Positions 22,414-33,265 of a stretch of 64,000 nt of DNA are shown piece by piece; positions within the stretch are counted from its first letter, which is position 1, and every line of letters starts with the position of its first letter. The position numbers and the translations under genes were made by a program. Source of the DNA: Luzula sylvatica (taxonomy: Eukaryota; Streptophyta; Magnoliopsida; Poales; Juncaceae); the NCBI GenBank assembly GCA_946800325.1, contig OX326957.1, forward strand, positions 62,641,070-62,705,069, read 5' to 3'. Under the pieces are notes generated by a model. It was given only the letters and a program-made list of their open reading frames with translations, was not told where the DNA came from and made no database searches.

Positions 22414-25400
22414 ATAATTCCTTCAGGGAATTATTTAATGCAGTTGCAATCCATAACAAAATATTTGTATCAAATATCTTTTGTCTCAAATTCGTTAATT
22501 AAGTAATGTGTCTGTTTGGAACTCTTCAGGAGTTTACTAATCATAAATTAAGTACACATTATCTACGAATTTGATCATTGATACAGACATATAGAATTTC
22601 GTCAATATTAAAAATGAGTATATCATATATGCTTGGATTACTTCAATTCATACAAAGATCTTTGTTATTTAATACAATATGCTTCGTGCATATCTCTCGA
22701 GAGTTAATAATATGCTTCAGGCATTCTAAATCCTTCACGGATTTTCATGAATATAGTAATCCAATGAGCATATGAATAATCTGTTATAACGTATACATGA
22801 TACATTATGAGTCCTTCAGGGACATTCAAATGAATATACATTCTCATTACCATTGTAAGGTACAATCTTTTTCTAGACTGAAAGTCTATAAATTTCACAT
22901 CGTCATGTGAATTTAGTTTTGGCCAATATTTTGATTTCGTCGACATTTTTCAATTGATTCAATACCAGATCCTCGTTTTCATTGATTACCAATTGTAAAT
23001 GCATATGCAAATTTCTTAATAACTATAGTTTCATTTCGGTTCTATCTTTCTCTAGTAGAGACATGATTTTGAGATCTCATTATTTTCAACATATTCAATG
23101 TTGACAGGTACCTGAATTCGTTCATTCATGTCATCTTTCAATATCCTTTTCAGAAGGACACATTTTGTTAGAAGTATTAACAACTTCTATTATACCAACC
23201 TTGTATCATGCTCTTTCTTATTTCATTGATTTATCTTGGTGGAACCGATTGGTCGACCATGCTTCGGGCGTATAACAAACTTAAAATATTCAAGAATATT
23301 ATTATATTTATAATTAAGAGCATTTTACACTGGAAAATTCTAGCAATTATATCCAATAATTTATTTGCAATTTGTTGCAAATAATTAATTCATGAACTCC
23401 TTGTTCATATTTACTTTTTCGAGGACCTAATTTGATGATGCATATATGTTCTTAGTTTTCCAGTTTTATTTCTCTCCCCCTAATGTAATCATGAGTAATC
23501 GATAATACCTAGTGAAGTTCTTCGAGACTTCCACGGTATATTATATATTGAACTGTTTTACTCATGTTTGATCATTTTAGTCATTTATTTCTTTTCTCCT
23601 TCAAAGATTTCGTCTATCTATAGTCAAATGTTTATCACACTTCAAACATGTTTTTTAATTTTATTTGTTATAATAAATAACATATAGTCCTTCGGGGCTA
23701 TTATATTTACAACATGCATATTTGACTATTGTTATTTTCATAAATGTAAACTTCTTGTTTACATATATATCTTAAACTTCAGGATTAAGCATATCATTGG
23801 AACTTCTGGTTCAATTAACAAAATGTTAAAGATATGAAATTATGGAGAATAAATCAACCCATTATAGGTCGGACAATTTTGTTTAACTCATCCTTGTATG
23901 ATATGTAGTGCTACTAGCACATCAATTACACATCGAAAATTTCATGAGTACTTTTGGTTCCGACCAATCAAAAGCTATAATGGAGATTCGGGAAGTACTT
24001 TTGATAAATAGTTGGTTTTAATCTAATTATTATTGTGGCATACATATCTTATGCTTAAGCAATTAGTCACAAAAACATCAAATTATTCTTACCAATAATG
24101 AACTTCTGGTTCAGCACTAATTTCAATTATAGTTATACATGTCACAAATTACTCTTCGAGTGTAATCAAAACATGACTCTTCGAGAGTCAATAATCATAT
24201 TTATTATCTCAAATATGTTTATATTTACTCTTCAAGAGCAACATAGATAATTACTCTTCCTAAGTAATGAATCATCTTGTCATATAGATAATTAATCTTC
24301 TAGAGTAAATACAACAATGACTATTCCAAAGTCATTAATCATATTCGTAATTTCAACAATTGAAATATATACATGTCTATTTGTTTATTAAATAAACAAA
24401 ATAAATACAAAACAAATTTTGTATTAATGATTGTTTCAATCGACAAAGTTGTCGTCTTAATTCTTTTTCATTCTCCTCTTAAAGAGGTTTGATAAATTAA
24501 TTAAAATCATATGTTGTACTTCTTGTACTACCATTTCAATCCAAATCTTGAAACATATATTTTGAGATATCTTTATATTACATATTTCCGGATCTATTTT
24601 TTTCATGTGATTTTCTTATTATAATCACCTTGATTTCAATTACATATTGATCCTTTCAGGCAACATTCACTTCTGGGAAGGAGTGGAATCAATCGAACTT
24701 ATATCTCAATTAAAACCACTTGTCGAAGAAGATAAGATAATATGAATTCAAGTATTTTTTTAATTATCTTCTTAGATTTGCTTCTACGGGAGAAAATAGA
24801 AAGCATAACAAATAGACAATGATTGATATAGAATATCTTCAGATATTCTTTTTCCACGAAATATTCATTGAGATTCAATATTTACTATTTTAGAGTTAGA
24901 TTCAATTACTAACTTATAATATTGCAACTTCAAGTGCATTTAATAAAAGATCAATATAATAAGATCCACAAACCAAAACAATAAAAATATGGCATATATA
25001 TATAACCTGAATAAATTATTTGAATAAATAAAAATTATTCATAATTTTTACCTAGAATTTCGGATGGCACGGAAGACTTACATTGGCATTAAAGATTAGA
25101 TATGTAATAAAAAAAATTCTCGTTCTAGAATTTTCATCCTTAGAAGCAAATGGTATACACTACTTCAAACGTGATTTAAAAATCATTTGCTAATAATATT
25201 TAATGATCCTTCTGGAATATCAATTCAATTTGCGACATTTGCAACACGAATATGTGATTTATTTCTTTTATTAGAATTAACAAATGCATCGGTCGAATGT
25301 ATTACATTTTTTAACTTCTAGTTCATAAAATGTTGAGTAGGTATCAAAATGAGAAAACAATATAATTTTTCATGTAAGATATGCTTAATTTCATGTTTAT

Positions 25401-26371
25401 GTTATCCATAATAAAATGAAATTTGTCTCATCAAATTGACAATCAAGAATTTATTCTGTGAATAAATCTCATGTTAAATCTTCAGAAGATTGAGGGTGAT
25501 TCACCCAACATATATGTTGAATCTTCTTTGTGAATTCATCTTATCACGGTGTGATGATACTATCGGTACACAACCGGACAACCAAAATTCTAAGATGAAC
25601 ATATTGGTTTATGGCCAAAAATTGATATGGCCCCAAACTATATTGGTAATCTTGATTTCATGAGCAGAGATCGTGCTTTCAATTGAAATCTTTAACACAT
25701 GATTCTTCTGGATCATTATGTGTGTCTACATGAGGTTATTTTAATTGATTCTTCGGGATCGTTCTTTTTTTTTTTATGTGAGCATGAGCTACAAGATGTT
25801 TAACTTCTATTCCAATTGTAAATGCATCACACCCGAGACCATCTTGATGAAGCATCAAATTAATATCAAAATTGTTCGTACAGTGGATCTACGGATCCAC
25901 GAATATTCCCATGTATACGTTATGGTGGATCTAATTGTCGCTTTGTTGTTCATGGCCGAGTAAACAATTTTTTCTTTGATAAGATTTACAAATAAATTCT
26001 TTATTTGTTAGGATCTTGTGGATCATCATGGATGATCCCGATTCATTTTTTTTTCACACGGTAGCACAATATATCATGTCAAATGATTAACAAATTCGAG
26101 TAAATAAACTTCTGATTTATTACCAAACGTGTCTCAAATGTACTAATCTGTGAATAGTACAAATTAGTTAAACAAACCGATAATTTTCTAATATATATTC
26201 CATCTCTGAAATATTACACAAAATGCATAAATATTCAAGATTCATCTTGATATAATATCCATTTCAGCGGATATCATTATAAATAATCAAAGACTTGAGA
26301 AAACATAAATATATTATTTGTAACTCATTTTGTTCTCTTTTGTGGTCATATATAAACTCTTCGGGAAGTTT
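22414..26371 (-). repeat. Array of short hairpins with conserved NNGAA loops
   Basis: Plus-strand examples (stem-loop-stem): ATAATTCC-TTCAG-GGAATTAT at 22414; AACTC-TTCAG-GAGTT at 22520; ATATGC-TTCGT-GCATAT at 22677; AAATCC-TTCAC-GGATTT at 22728; GTCC-TTCAG-GGAC at 22811; TCCTT-TTCAG-AAGGA at 23144; ATGTAAAC-TTCTT-GTTTACAT at 23744; TGAAC-TTCTG-GTTCA at 24099; TGACTC-TTCGA-GAGTCA at 24174; GAATATC-TTCA-GATATTC at 24831. Others with one bulge or mismatch are at 23514, 23684, 23771, 23797, 24148, 25699, 25746 and 26354. Stems differ, the loop does not: on the element's sense strand it reads NNGAA. Confidence 0.85.
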
Positions 26372-26599
26372 TCATTAAATTCAAAATATCATGATTGGTG
26401 TTTTATTTTGTCTTATTCATAATATAACGAGAGAAATAAATTGCATTTTGCAATATGGTATGCGTAATACCACTATCTCGTATGGTATGTGTAATACCAC
26501 TATCAAGTATCATGTATGGTATGGGTAATATCATAATTGGTGCTCTCTTTTTTTTTTCATTAAATTGCATTTTGCAATAAGGTTTCCATTTTTCTTTTC

Positions 26600-26741
26600 T
26601 TGAGTTGATGCTTTGTTTTTTTTCTATGGTGTCTTCGAGACCCATGGCCTTTAAATGGATTGCCGCATCAAAAACTCTTGGTAAGTTGTTTGCGGATGAT
26701 ATGTCCAAAACAACAAATTCTAGCTTTGCTAGATTTGTCAT
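26600..26741 (-). pseudogene. Copia gag N-terminal remnant
   Basis: From the Met at 26741 the minus strand reads MTNLAKLEFVVLDISSANN and then AAIHLKAMGLEDTI, the start typical of plant Copia gag polyproteins (N-x-L-x-K-L-E-F-x-x-L-D-I-S, then the D-A-x-I-H-L region). Similarity is lost after about 45 codons, where a Lys-rich, repeat-like stretch takes over. It sits just downstream of the primer-binding site, as expected for a gag start. Confidence 0.65.
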
Positions 26742-26964
26742 AATACAAGTTTTGTTTGTAAGAGAAGGAAAAGAAAACAAACTTTGTTTGTAAGAGAATG
26801 GAAGATCAATACAAACTTCTTTTGTAATTTTGTTTGTAAGGGGAGAAAAGAAAACAATACAAACTCCGTTTGTAACTTCGTTTGTAAGATGAGAAAATAA
26901 AATGGAAGAACAATAAATACTCTTACCTTAACCAGAAATCTCGTAGAGCTTCGTGCTGATAACG

Positions 26965-27261
26965 TGTTATAAAAGAGGCACAAACTTTAGAAATAATACT
27001 CAAGATATCAATGGATGAAAGATGAATGATGTTTCTTCTATCTTTCTTTCTTTTCTCTTTCTATTGGATTCATTCTAATCTCATTACAAAGGGAGGTATT
27101 TATAAGCTATATCATCCCTACATACATAACACACAACACTCTTTATCATACATCCATACATAACACATAACACCCAACACCATCCACACAACACACAACA
27201 TCAATTCATAATACATAACACACAACACAAAACACCACCACTCATAATACATTCACTTTCA
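26965..27261 (-). repeat. LTR (upper-coordinate copy, 5' LTR in element sense)
   Basis: 297 bp, aligned end to end with 21805-22101 with five substitutions seen. It is flanked inward by the primer-binding region at about 26945-26964. Confidence 0.9.
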
Positions 27262-27852
27262 TAATAAAGAAACATTTATTAAGAGAGGTGGACCAAACAT
27301 CATGGCATTGATGATTATATCTGCAAGTTGCAACTAGCAAAAATATCTACAAGGTACTTGTTTTTAAACTTATTTAGCCGATATAAAAATAGTGAGAAAT
27401 ATTTTATTATGTATTTTTGATACTTGAAATTATCTTTTGTTGGTAGATATTCAAAACTTTTGAAATTTGAAATAGTTTAATCTTATTGTAAAATATTCAT
27501 AATTTCGAGTCGAAGTGAGTTACACGCCATAACTGAATCGACCCGAGCTCACTCTAACCAAATACTACTATAGTTATAATGTTGAACATCTCCCCGAAAC
27601 CTGCCACGTGTGCATTTTTTTTTTTTTTTTTGCAACCCAAATTATACCCATATATTGAAGAAAATATACTTTGCCTCCAAACTCATCAAATATCATTAAT
27701 GAGGTGACAAAGTAAATTGATTAACATTTATAATTAACTCAATTAAATGTTAATTGACATATTTAATTATCACATCAATAACTTATAATAAATATTAATT
27801 AACGTGTCAATTCAATTAAACGGTCAATTAAATCGTTAATTGCGCTAATTAA
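27262..27852. other. AT-rich intergenic sequence
   Basis: Contains a T-homopolymer at about 27617-27632 and, from 27668, a TACTTTGCCTCCA word related to the 9-10 kb MITE family. No gene seen. Confidence 0.4.
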
Positions 27853-28385
27853 TAATACTAAGCAACATACTTAGTCCTCTTTTGCCGCCTCATCAAGGAT
27901 GTTTATTTTGTGTTATTCAGCTGCATAAATAATCATGTATGAAATTATGAGTCATTAGTTAATTTTTTATGATATAATTTACAATTGTGTTTTTTTTTTT
28001 AAATGGATAATTGTTTATGTTGATGGATGACATTTTATATATATATTTCGGTTTTATGTGTATTATTCACGATTTTTTTTTCTTTGTTTTGAAATTTAAA
28101 TTTTGTCTGAAGTATAACATGTTATATTTAATTTATTTTGTATGAATTTATAATGATGGACTAATTCTAGAAATACTTATTAGTTACAATGCATATATTC
28201 ATGATAGATCAATTCCATGAATCATAATTAATTCTACTGAATTTATCGACATCAATATATTTGCAAACATATCAGGATTATATTAGTTGAATTTAAACGC
28301 ATCCGTGCAAATTCTATTTAAACAAATTATACAAAAATATGTGAAATAATATATGAAGTCTCGTGCAATTGTGTGCTATTGCTAG
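27853..28385 (+). mobile_element. Degenerate short Helitron (copy H4)
   Basis: The last 250 bp are collinear with the 3' part of H2 (TATTTGCAAACATATCAGGATTATATTAGTTGAATTT, TCTATTTAAACAAATTATA). The end is a decayed form of the family palindrome, CTCGTGCAATTGTGTGC, followed by TATTGCTAG ending at 28385. The left end (TACTAAGCAACATACTTAG, GCCGCCTCATCA) recalls the 5' end of H3. Confidence 0.55.
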
Positions 28386-28593
28386 TTGAGTTTGAACTCG
28401 ACAAGTTTGAACTTGTTTTACAAATCTTCTTAATTATTTATTTTTTGCATTTGCAAATGCATCAATCCTAAATTGCAAAAAATTGGGCTTGCATTTTTCA
28501 AAATTAAAAAATAATAATTCCTGATTAATCACAGATTTAGTCAGCATAGATAATTTATTTTGATTAGTGAAATAATACTTCCTGCGGATGCAT

Positions 28594-29896
28594 GGGGCTG
28601 TTTCGGTTATCGAGTTTAGAACCGCTGAAGAAGTTGAGACTACTACAATTATAATTGCTGCAATACAATGTAATCTTTGATGTTTGGATGAAAGAAGATG
28701 GGACTGCTACGATCACAACTTTTGTGTTTGGATTAATGAAAAAGAAAATGTGACTACTACGATCACAACTTTGGTCACAACTTCTGTGTTTGGATTAATA
28801 AAGTTAATCAAAATCATTTTCTAACACAAAAATATTATACAAAAAAATGATGTATGAAACAATACAAAAAATGATCAGATAAAATCATTTACAGCACAAA
28901 AATTAAAATAAAAGAGGATAACGTATAAAATTGAACTCAGAAAAAAATAATATGTTTTAATTATGTTTCCCTTTGTTTTCTTAACATATCAACAAACAAA
29001 TAAAATCAAATGACATGAAATATTCAAACAATTCTAGCAAGAAATTTCTGAATAAACATTATTTTTTACTTGAAAATTCAGCATCGTTTCTTTCTCCTGA
29101 TTTGTAATTTTAATCAGAAAATTAGTTTAAATTGTTGAAGTAATTAAACTAAAGAAAAGTTAATATGAAGAAGTCAATAACCAAAAAAAAAGAAAGCCAA
29201 AATATAGAACAAGTCGATACGCAAAAGTAAGAATAATTTGTAGTTTTTATTATAGGCAAGTTTCAAAAACAAAATATAAAATTTAACTTGGGCAAAAAAA
29301 AATTAAAAGAAATAATAGCGCTATAAGACAACTCAATGTAAAATTTCAATAGAGGCCGGAGGACTATGAGAGAGAGAGTAAAAAATTTCTTGTTAACTAA
29401 ACGAGATGAAGATTTCTGGCAATTCATTAGTTTAACAATTATGAATTTGGCCAATATACAAATTTAAGTATTCATAAATTATACTTAAAATAGGCTATAA
29501 AGTATAACCCGTCAAGGTAATACTTCCAAATAATATAATTTATTAGTTTGAGATTCTAAACTTCAGCAATTTCTGCCTTTCAAATAGTGTTCCTTCAACT
29601 TACATTAATCAAATTATAATAGTCTGATCAAAAGCAGTGTCTCTGAACTAATAGATATGCTTAACAGTAAAAGAGAAGGAAGAGAAAGAAGTTAATTTTT
29701 CCCGCCAACTTTTTCCTATTGCTGCTTTTAGGATCCTTGGGAGTTTTCATGAGTTCCGTTAATACTGTAATAAGATGGTTTAGGGCAGATAACATTACAG
29801 TAATACAACAACCATTCCAATCCAAACAAAAGTTTTAAACTAATTGCAGCAATAGCTATTACTAACTACCCCAATTACACCTATCCAAACATGCCC
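28594..29896. mobile_element. Possible PIF/Harbinger-like non-autonomous element
   Basis: The right end on the minus strand is GGGCATGTTTGGATAGGTG followed by plus-strand TTA, the pattern of PIF/Harbinger termini. The left end, GGGGCTGTTTCGGTTATCG, is a weaker match. Subterminal words are shared in inverse orientation (ATTGCTGCAAT, TGTTTGGATTAAT/TTTGTTTGGATTGGAATGG). Target duplication on the left is not clear, so boundaries are tentative. Confidence 0.4.
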
Positions 29897-29975
29897 TTAA
29901 GCTACATGATTCAAATAATTATCATCTCTAAAGTAAACAAGATTTATAAAAAAAGAAAAATAATAAAAACAAATT

Positions 29976-31613
29976 CTACATGGGAGGATCTGGATCCAGC
30001 CTCTTTTGAATTGCAGCCGCAGCCTATCAAATTAATAATTAAAAATAAGTCACATAAATATCATTTAATATATAAATTAATGAAATAAATAAGTTTTAAA
30101 TTCATACCTCGTGATTTCCCAATCTGTACTGAAGTATCATTTCTTCCCTTAATAAAGCTTGCTCTTTCATCGCTTTAGCCTGTAACAAACAAAAGAAAAA
30201 TTAGGGTTTCATATTTTTTTTATGGTTTCAATGCAACTTCAAAAATATTTAGGGTTTTGAATTTTTAATCAAAGTATAAAAAAATGATAAATATAATACC
30301 ATTCCACTTTGCATGGACCGTTTCAAAGCCTCCACTTCTGCTTCCTTTTCTTTTTCTTTCACTCTCATCATTTCCCTCCTAAACAAACAAATTCAAACAA
30401 AAGCGTGAAATTATATTTATTTATTTAAAAAATAAAAAAAATGAAATAGTACCTTCGAATCTCTTCGTCATTGAAAATTGTACGTTCAGTTTGAGGAACT
30501 CTCTTTAAACCCTTTTTCACATCCTTCTCAATTTTATTTCGATGATACGCCTCCAAATTATAATACCTTCATTAAAAAAATGGTCAGTAATTTAAGTTGG
30601 GTTTAGGGTTTATAAGCCTGATATAAGTTTTGTAGTGATGTGTTTAAGAAGTAATCTTACTTCTTAGATGGAAATGTGGCTGTGTTATGGTCCTCCATAA
30701 ATCTGCGTAAAGAGAAAACAAGGTTTAGGGTTTAGAATTTAGGATTTAGGGTTTAATCAAAAGAAGAGAAGACTCACTCTTTAAACATCTGTTTTTCTTC
30801 CCAATTTGATAATGCCTCCAAATTAAACTGGCAATTATATCGAAAAGATACTGTTATAATCTTAATTTCGTAAATTATCATCTTTATGATTATAAGAAGA
30901 TGAATTAGTGATTTCTGAATTTACCTTCTTGACTTCTGAAAGCCATGCAGTGAACTCTGGTCTTTTATTCCTGAAACAAGATTGACAAATTCAAATTAGA
31001 GACTTAATCGAGTGATTAACCTCAAATTAAGAAGAAAAGAGAGTTCTTTAGAGAGAAAAAATGAGAATACTCACCACATATCGGTTTCTCGAATAATTCC
31101 ATACTTTCCCCATGAATTTGTGACTGCACCAATTTTCCCTTTATCTTTCTTCTTCTCTTTCTCCTTCATCTTCTTCTTCTCCTTCTTCCTCTTCTCCTCC
31201 TTCTCCTTTTTTCTCTTTCTCCTCTCCCTTTCTTTATCTTTCCTTCTCTCGTCTTTCTCTCTTCGTCTTCTCCTCTCTCTCCTCTTCTCTGACTCCGAAC
31301 CCAATTCAGAATCTGACTCGGAATGTGAAGAAGAGTCCTCTTCGCTATCGGATTCAGATCTCTTCCTCCGAGACCGACTCCGCGAGCTCCGACTATGCCG
31401 CCTCTTCTTAACCTTCGATCGACGCCGTTCATCTTCGGATTCGCTAGAGGACGACGAGGAATCATCATCGTCGCTGCTGGTATCGTGCTTTCTGCGCTTC
31501 GATCTTTTGTTCCGATCTCGCTTTACGGGTTCTCCGTCTTTGTCGGTTTCTGGTGCTGCCGCTTCTCGTTCAGGTGTTAGAGGCCCATCACGATCATCTT
31601 CCGGCTCCGCCAT
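29976..31613 (-). CDS. SCI1-like: SCI1-like nuclear Lys/Arg/Ser-rich protein, eight exons
   Basis: Exons on the minus strand: 31075-31613, 30925-30970, 30778-30827, 30661-30702, 30453-30566, 30300-30378, 30108-30179, 29976-30023; 329 residues, all phases consistent. The first half is extremely charged: acidic/Ser tracts, then RS-like and Lys/Arg/Glu runs with many nuclear-localisation-type motifs. The conserved C-terminal half contains SWGKYGIIRETDMW, NKRPEFTAWLSEVKK, NWEEKQMFKEFMEDHNTATF, FPSKKYYNLEAYHR, and AAAAIQKRLDPDPPM at the end. This is the signature of plant style cell-cycle inhibitor 1 (SCI1) proteins, nuclear regulators of cell proliferation. Introns 3 and 4 carry telobox-like TTTAGGG words (30605-30612, 30721-30756). 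The frame on the opposite strand of exon 1 is a shadow of the charged region. Confidence 0.88.
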
Positions 31614-32117
31614 GGCAAGGGTTTTGGTCGTGCTCTGAGCCTCACTGAATTGAGAGAGAGAGGAGAGTTATATTTTGAGCAGATCATGTTGGCCCACGTT
31701 GCGCTAGTCTAAAGGCCCAAATTATATTTTATTTCAACTATTTCATTAGAATTCATTCTGGGTCCCTCCATTTTGTAATTTTTGAACAAGGTGGTAATTT
31801 TTTCTATGGGAGAATTTCAAATGTATCCTCCCAAAAAGATTAAATATTAAAGGTGTCCTTCCAAAAAAGCTGTTGTTGCATACATAACAAAGAAAGAGAT
31901 AGGAGGGATATTATCGTCCAATATAAATTTACTTCCTGACTTAAAATATGATTAAGTTTATCAACCTTACAACTTGTTATCTCAGTTAGTAGGGACGTTT
32001 TATCTTATTTTATAGTTAAAAAAATACATCTTATTCAGTAAATTTTATAAATTTATCGCATGAAGACTATTCGAAACATAATTACTCAAATCTAGAAGTT
32101 AAAAAGCTGACATAACT
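31614..32117. other. Promoter side of the SCI1-like gene and LINE flank
   Basis: AT-rich interval upstream of the SCI1-like gene. Ends at the left target duplication of the LINE (32118-32134). No further feature. Confidence 0.4.
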
Positions 32118-32137
32118 AAAAATAATGACAAAATCCC

Positions 32138-33265
32138 CACTAAAATTAACTCTATCCAAAGAAAGTACAAGAGAACCAAAACCAAAAAGATTAGAAAGAT
32201 TTTGGCTACAACACCACGATATCAAAATAAATTTCGAAAATCTATGGAACGAACAACCACCCAACATAAATAATTCGGCCAAAACCGTGATATTTAAACT
32301 TCACAAAGTCAAGAATGGATTAACAACTTGGGCAAAAGAAGCGTTCAAAAAAAATAATGAACAATTACAAACCGCAAAAGAGGTAGTAAGACACCTAGAT
32401 TTAAAAGAAGAGGACAACCCGTTAGAAGGAATAGAAAGAAATCTAAGAATCGAACTAAAGGAACTAATTTATACTCTTACGTCGAACCAAGAAGGAAAAT
32501 GGCAACAAAGAGCTTCGTGCACATGGCTCAAATTAGGTGACCAAAACACAAAATACTTTCATGCAATAGCCACGGCAAAAAGATTCAACAATACCATACC
32601 ATCAATAAACCAAGGAGCCAACACGATCACCGACAAAAAAGAAATACTAAACCTTTTCAAAGAACACTACTCGGAAATACTTGGATCGAAACGAGTAAGA
32701 GAACCGGATTTTAACCTACAAACCATTCTAAACCCCGCACGAAATAATATCGATCTATCACCCCTAACACTACCATTCACCGAATCCGAGAAACAAATGA
32801 CAATAAGTGAATTAAAGAAAGGAAAAGCCTCCGGACCGGATGGAGTCCCCGCGGAGTACATAACACAAATGTGGTCCACGATGAAAAAGGAAATTATAGA
32901 CATAGTGAACGATTTTTACGAAAATAGATTAGACTTATGGCGGCTAAATATGGCAAGCATAACCTTAATCCCAAAAAAGGACAATCCGACCTCGGTAGAG
33001 GACTTTAGACCCATAAGCGTATTATCAATACCAATTAAAATAATAACAAAATTACTAGCAACGAGATTAAAACCCTTATTACCTCAACTTATACACCACA
33101 ATCAAACGGCATTCCTAAAAGAAAGGGCGATCACGGAAACCTTTGTAGTGGCTAGAGAGTTACACCAATTTTACAAAGAAAAGAAAATACCAACGGTCAT
33201 GCTAAAAATTGATTTTAAAAAAGCTTTTGACACGGTATCTTGGAAGTTCATCCTAAAGCTTCTAA
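32138..33265 (+). pseudogene. LINE ORF2, first part (linker and N-terminal RT motifs)
   Basis: Open frame from the LINE 5' truncation point to the Harbinger insertion. Carries the linker between endonuclease and RT, then RT motifs up to KIDFKKAFDTVSW. Continues in the same frame at 35703 once the insert is ignored. Confidence 0.85.

Larger units (their letters stand above)
21805..27261 (-). mobile_element. Young non-autonomous Copia-like LTR element with hairpin-array interior
   Basis: Two 297 bp LTRs (21805-22101, 26965-27261) that differ at five positions by my line-by-line comparison. They have TG...CA edges on the plus strand and a TATA box (TATAAATA on the minus strand at about 21946-21953), so the element reads on the minus strand. 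Next to the upper LTR, CGTTATCAGCACGAAGCTC has the form of a Copia primer-binding region. Next to the lower LTR the sense strand has the purine tract AAGGGGGAG, preceded by the CCTAGTAAGGTTTTAAGGAGG-type 3' region known from plant Copia elements. A Copia gag start (LAKLEFVVLDISSANN) is visible near 26741-26620, but no protease, integrase, RT or RNase H. The interior 22.4-26.4 kb is instead an array of short hairpins. Target duplication is ambiguous (AATAA-like). Confidence 0.85.

Noticed and set aside
22414..26371. Hairpin array as a CRISPR array or microRNA cluster
   Set aside because: Nuclear plant DNA; stems differ and are only 4-8 bp, no constant direct repeat of 23-47 bp, and no 20-24 nt duplex arms as in microRNA precursors.
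31012..31638. Open frame of about 208 codons on the plus strand, Ser/Phe/Leu-rich
   Set aside because: Exact antisense of the Lys/Arg/Glu/Ser-rich first exon of the SCI1-like gene, which has the conserved downstream exons.
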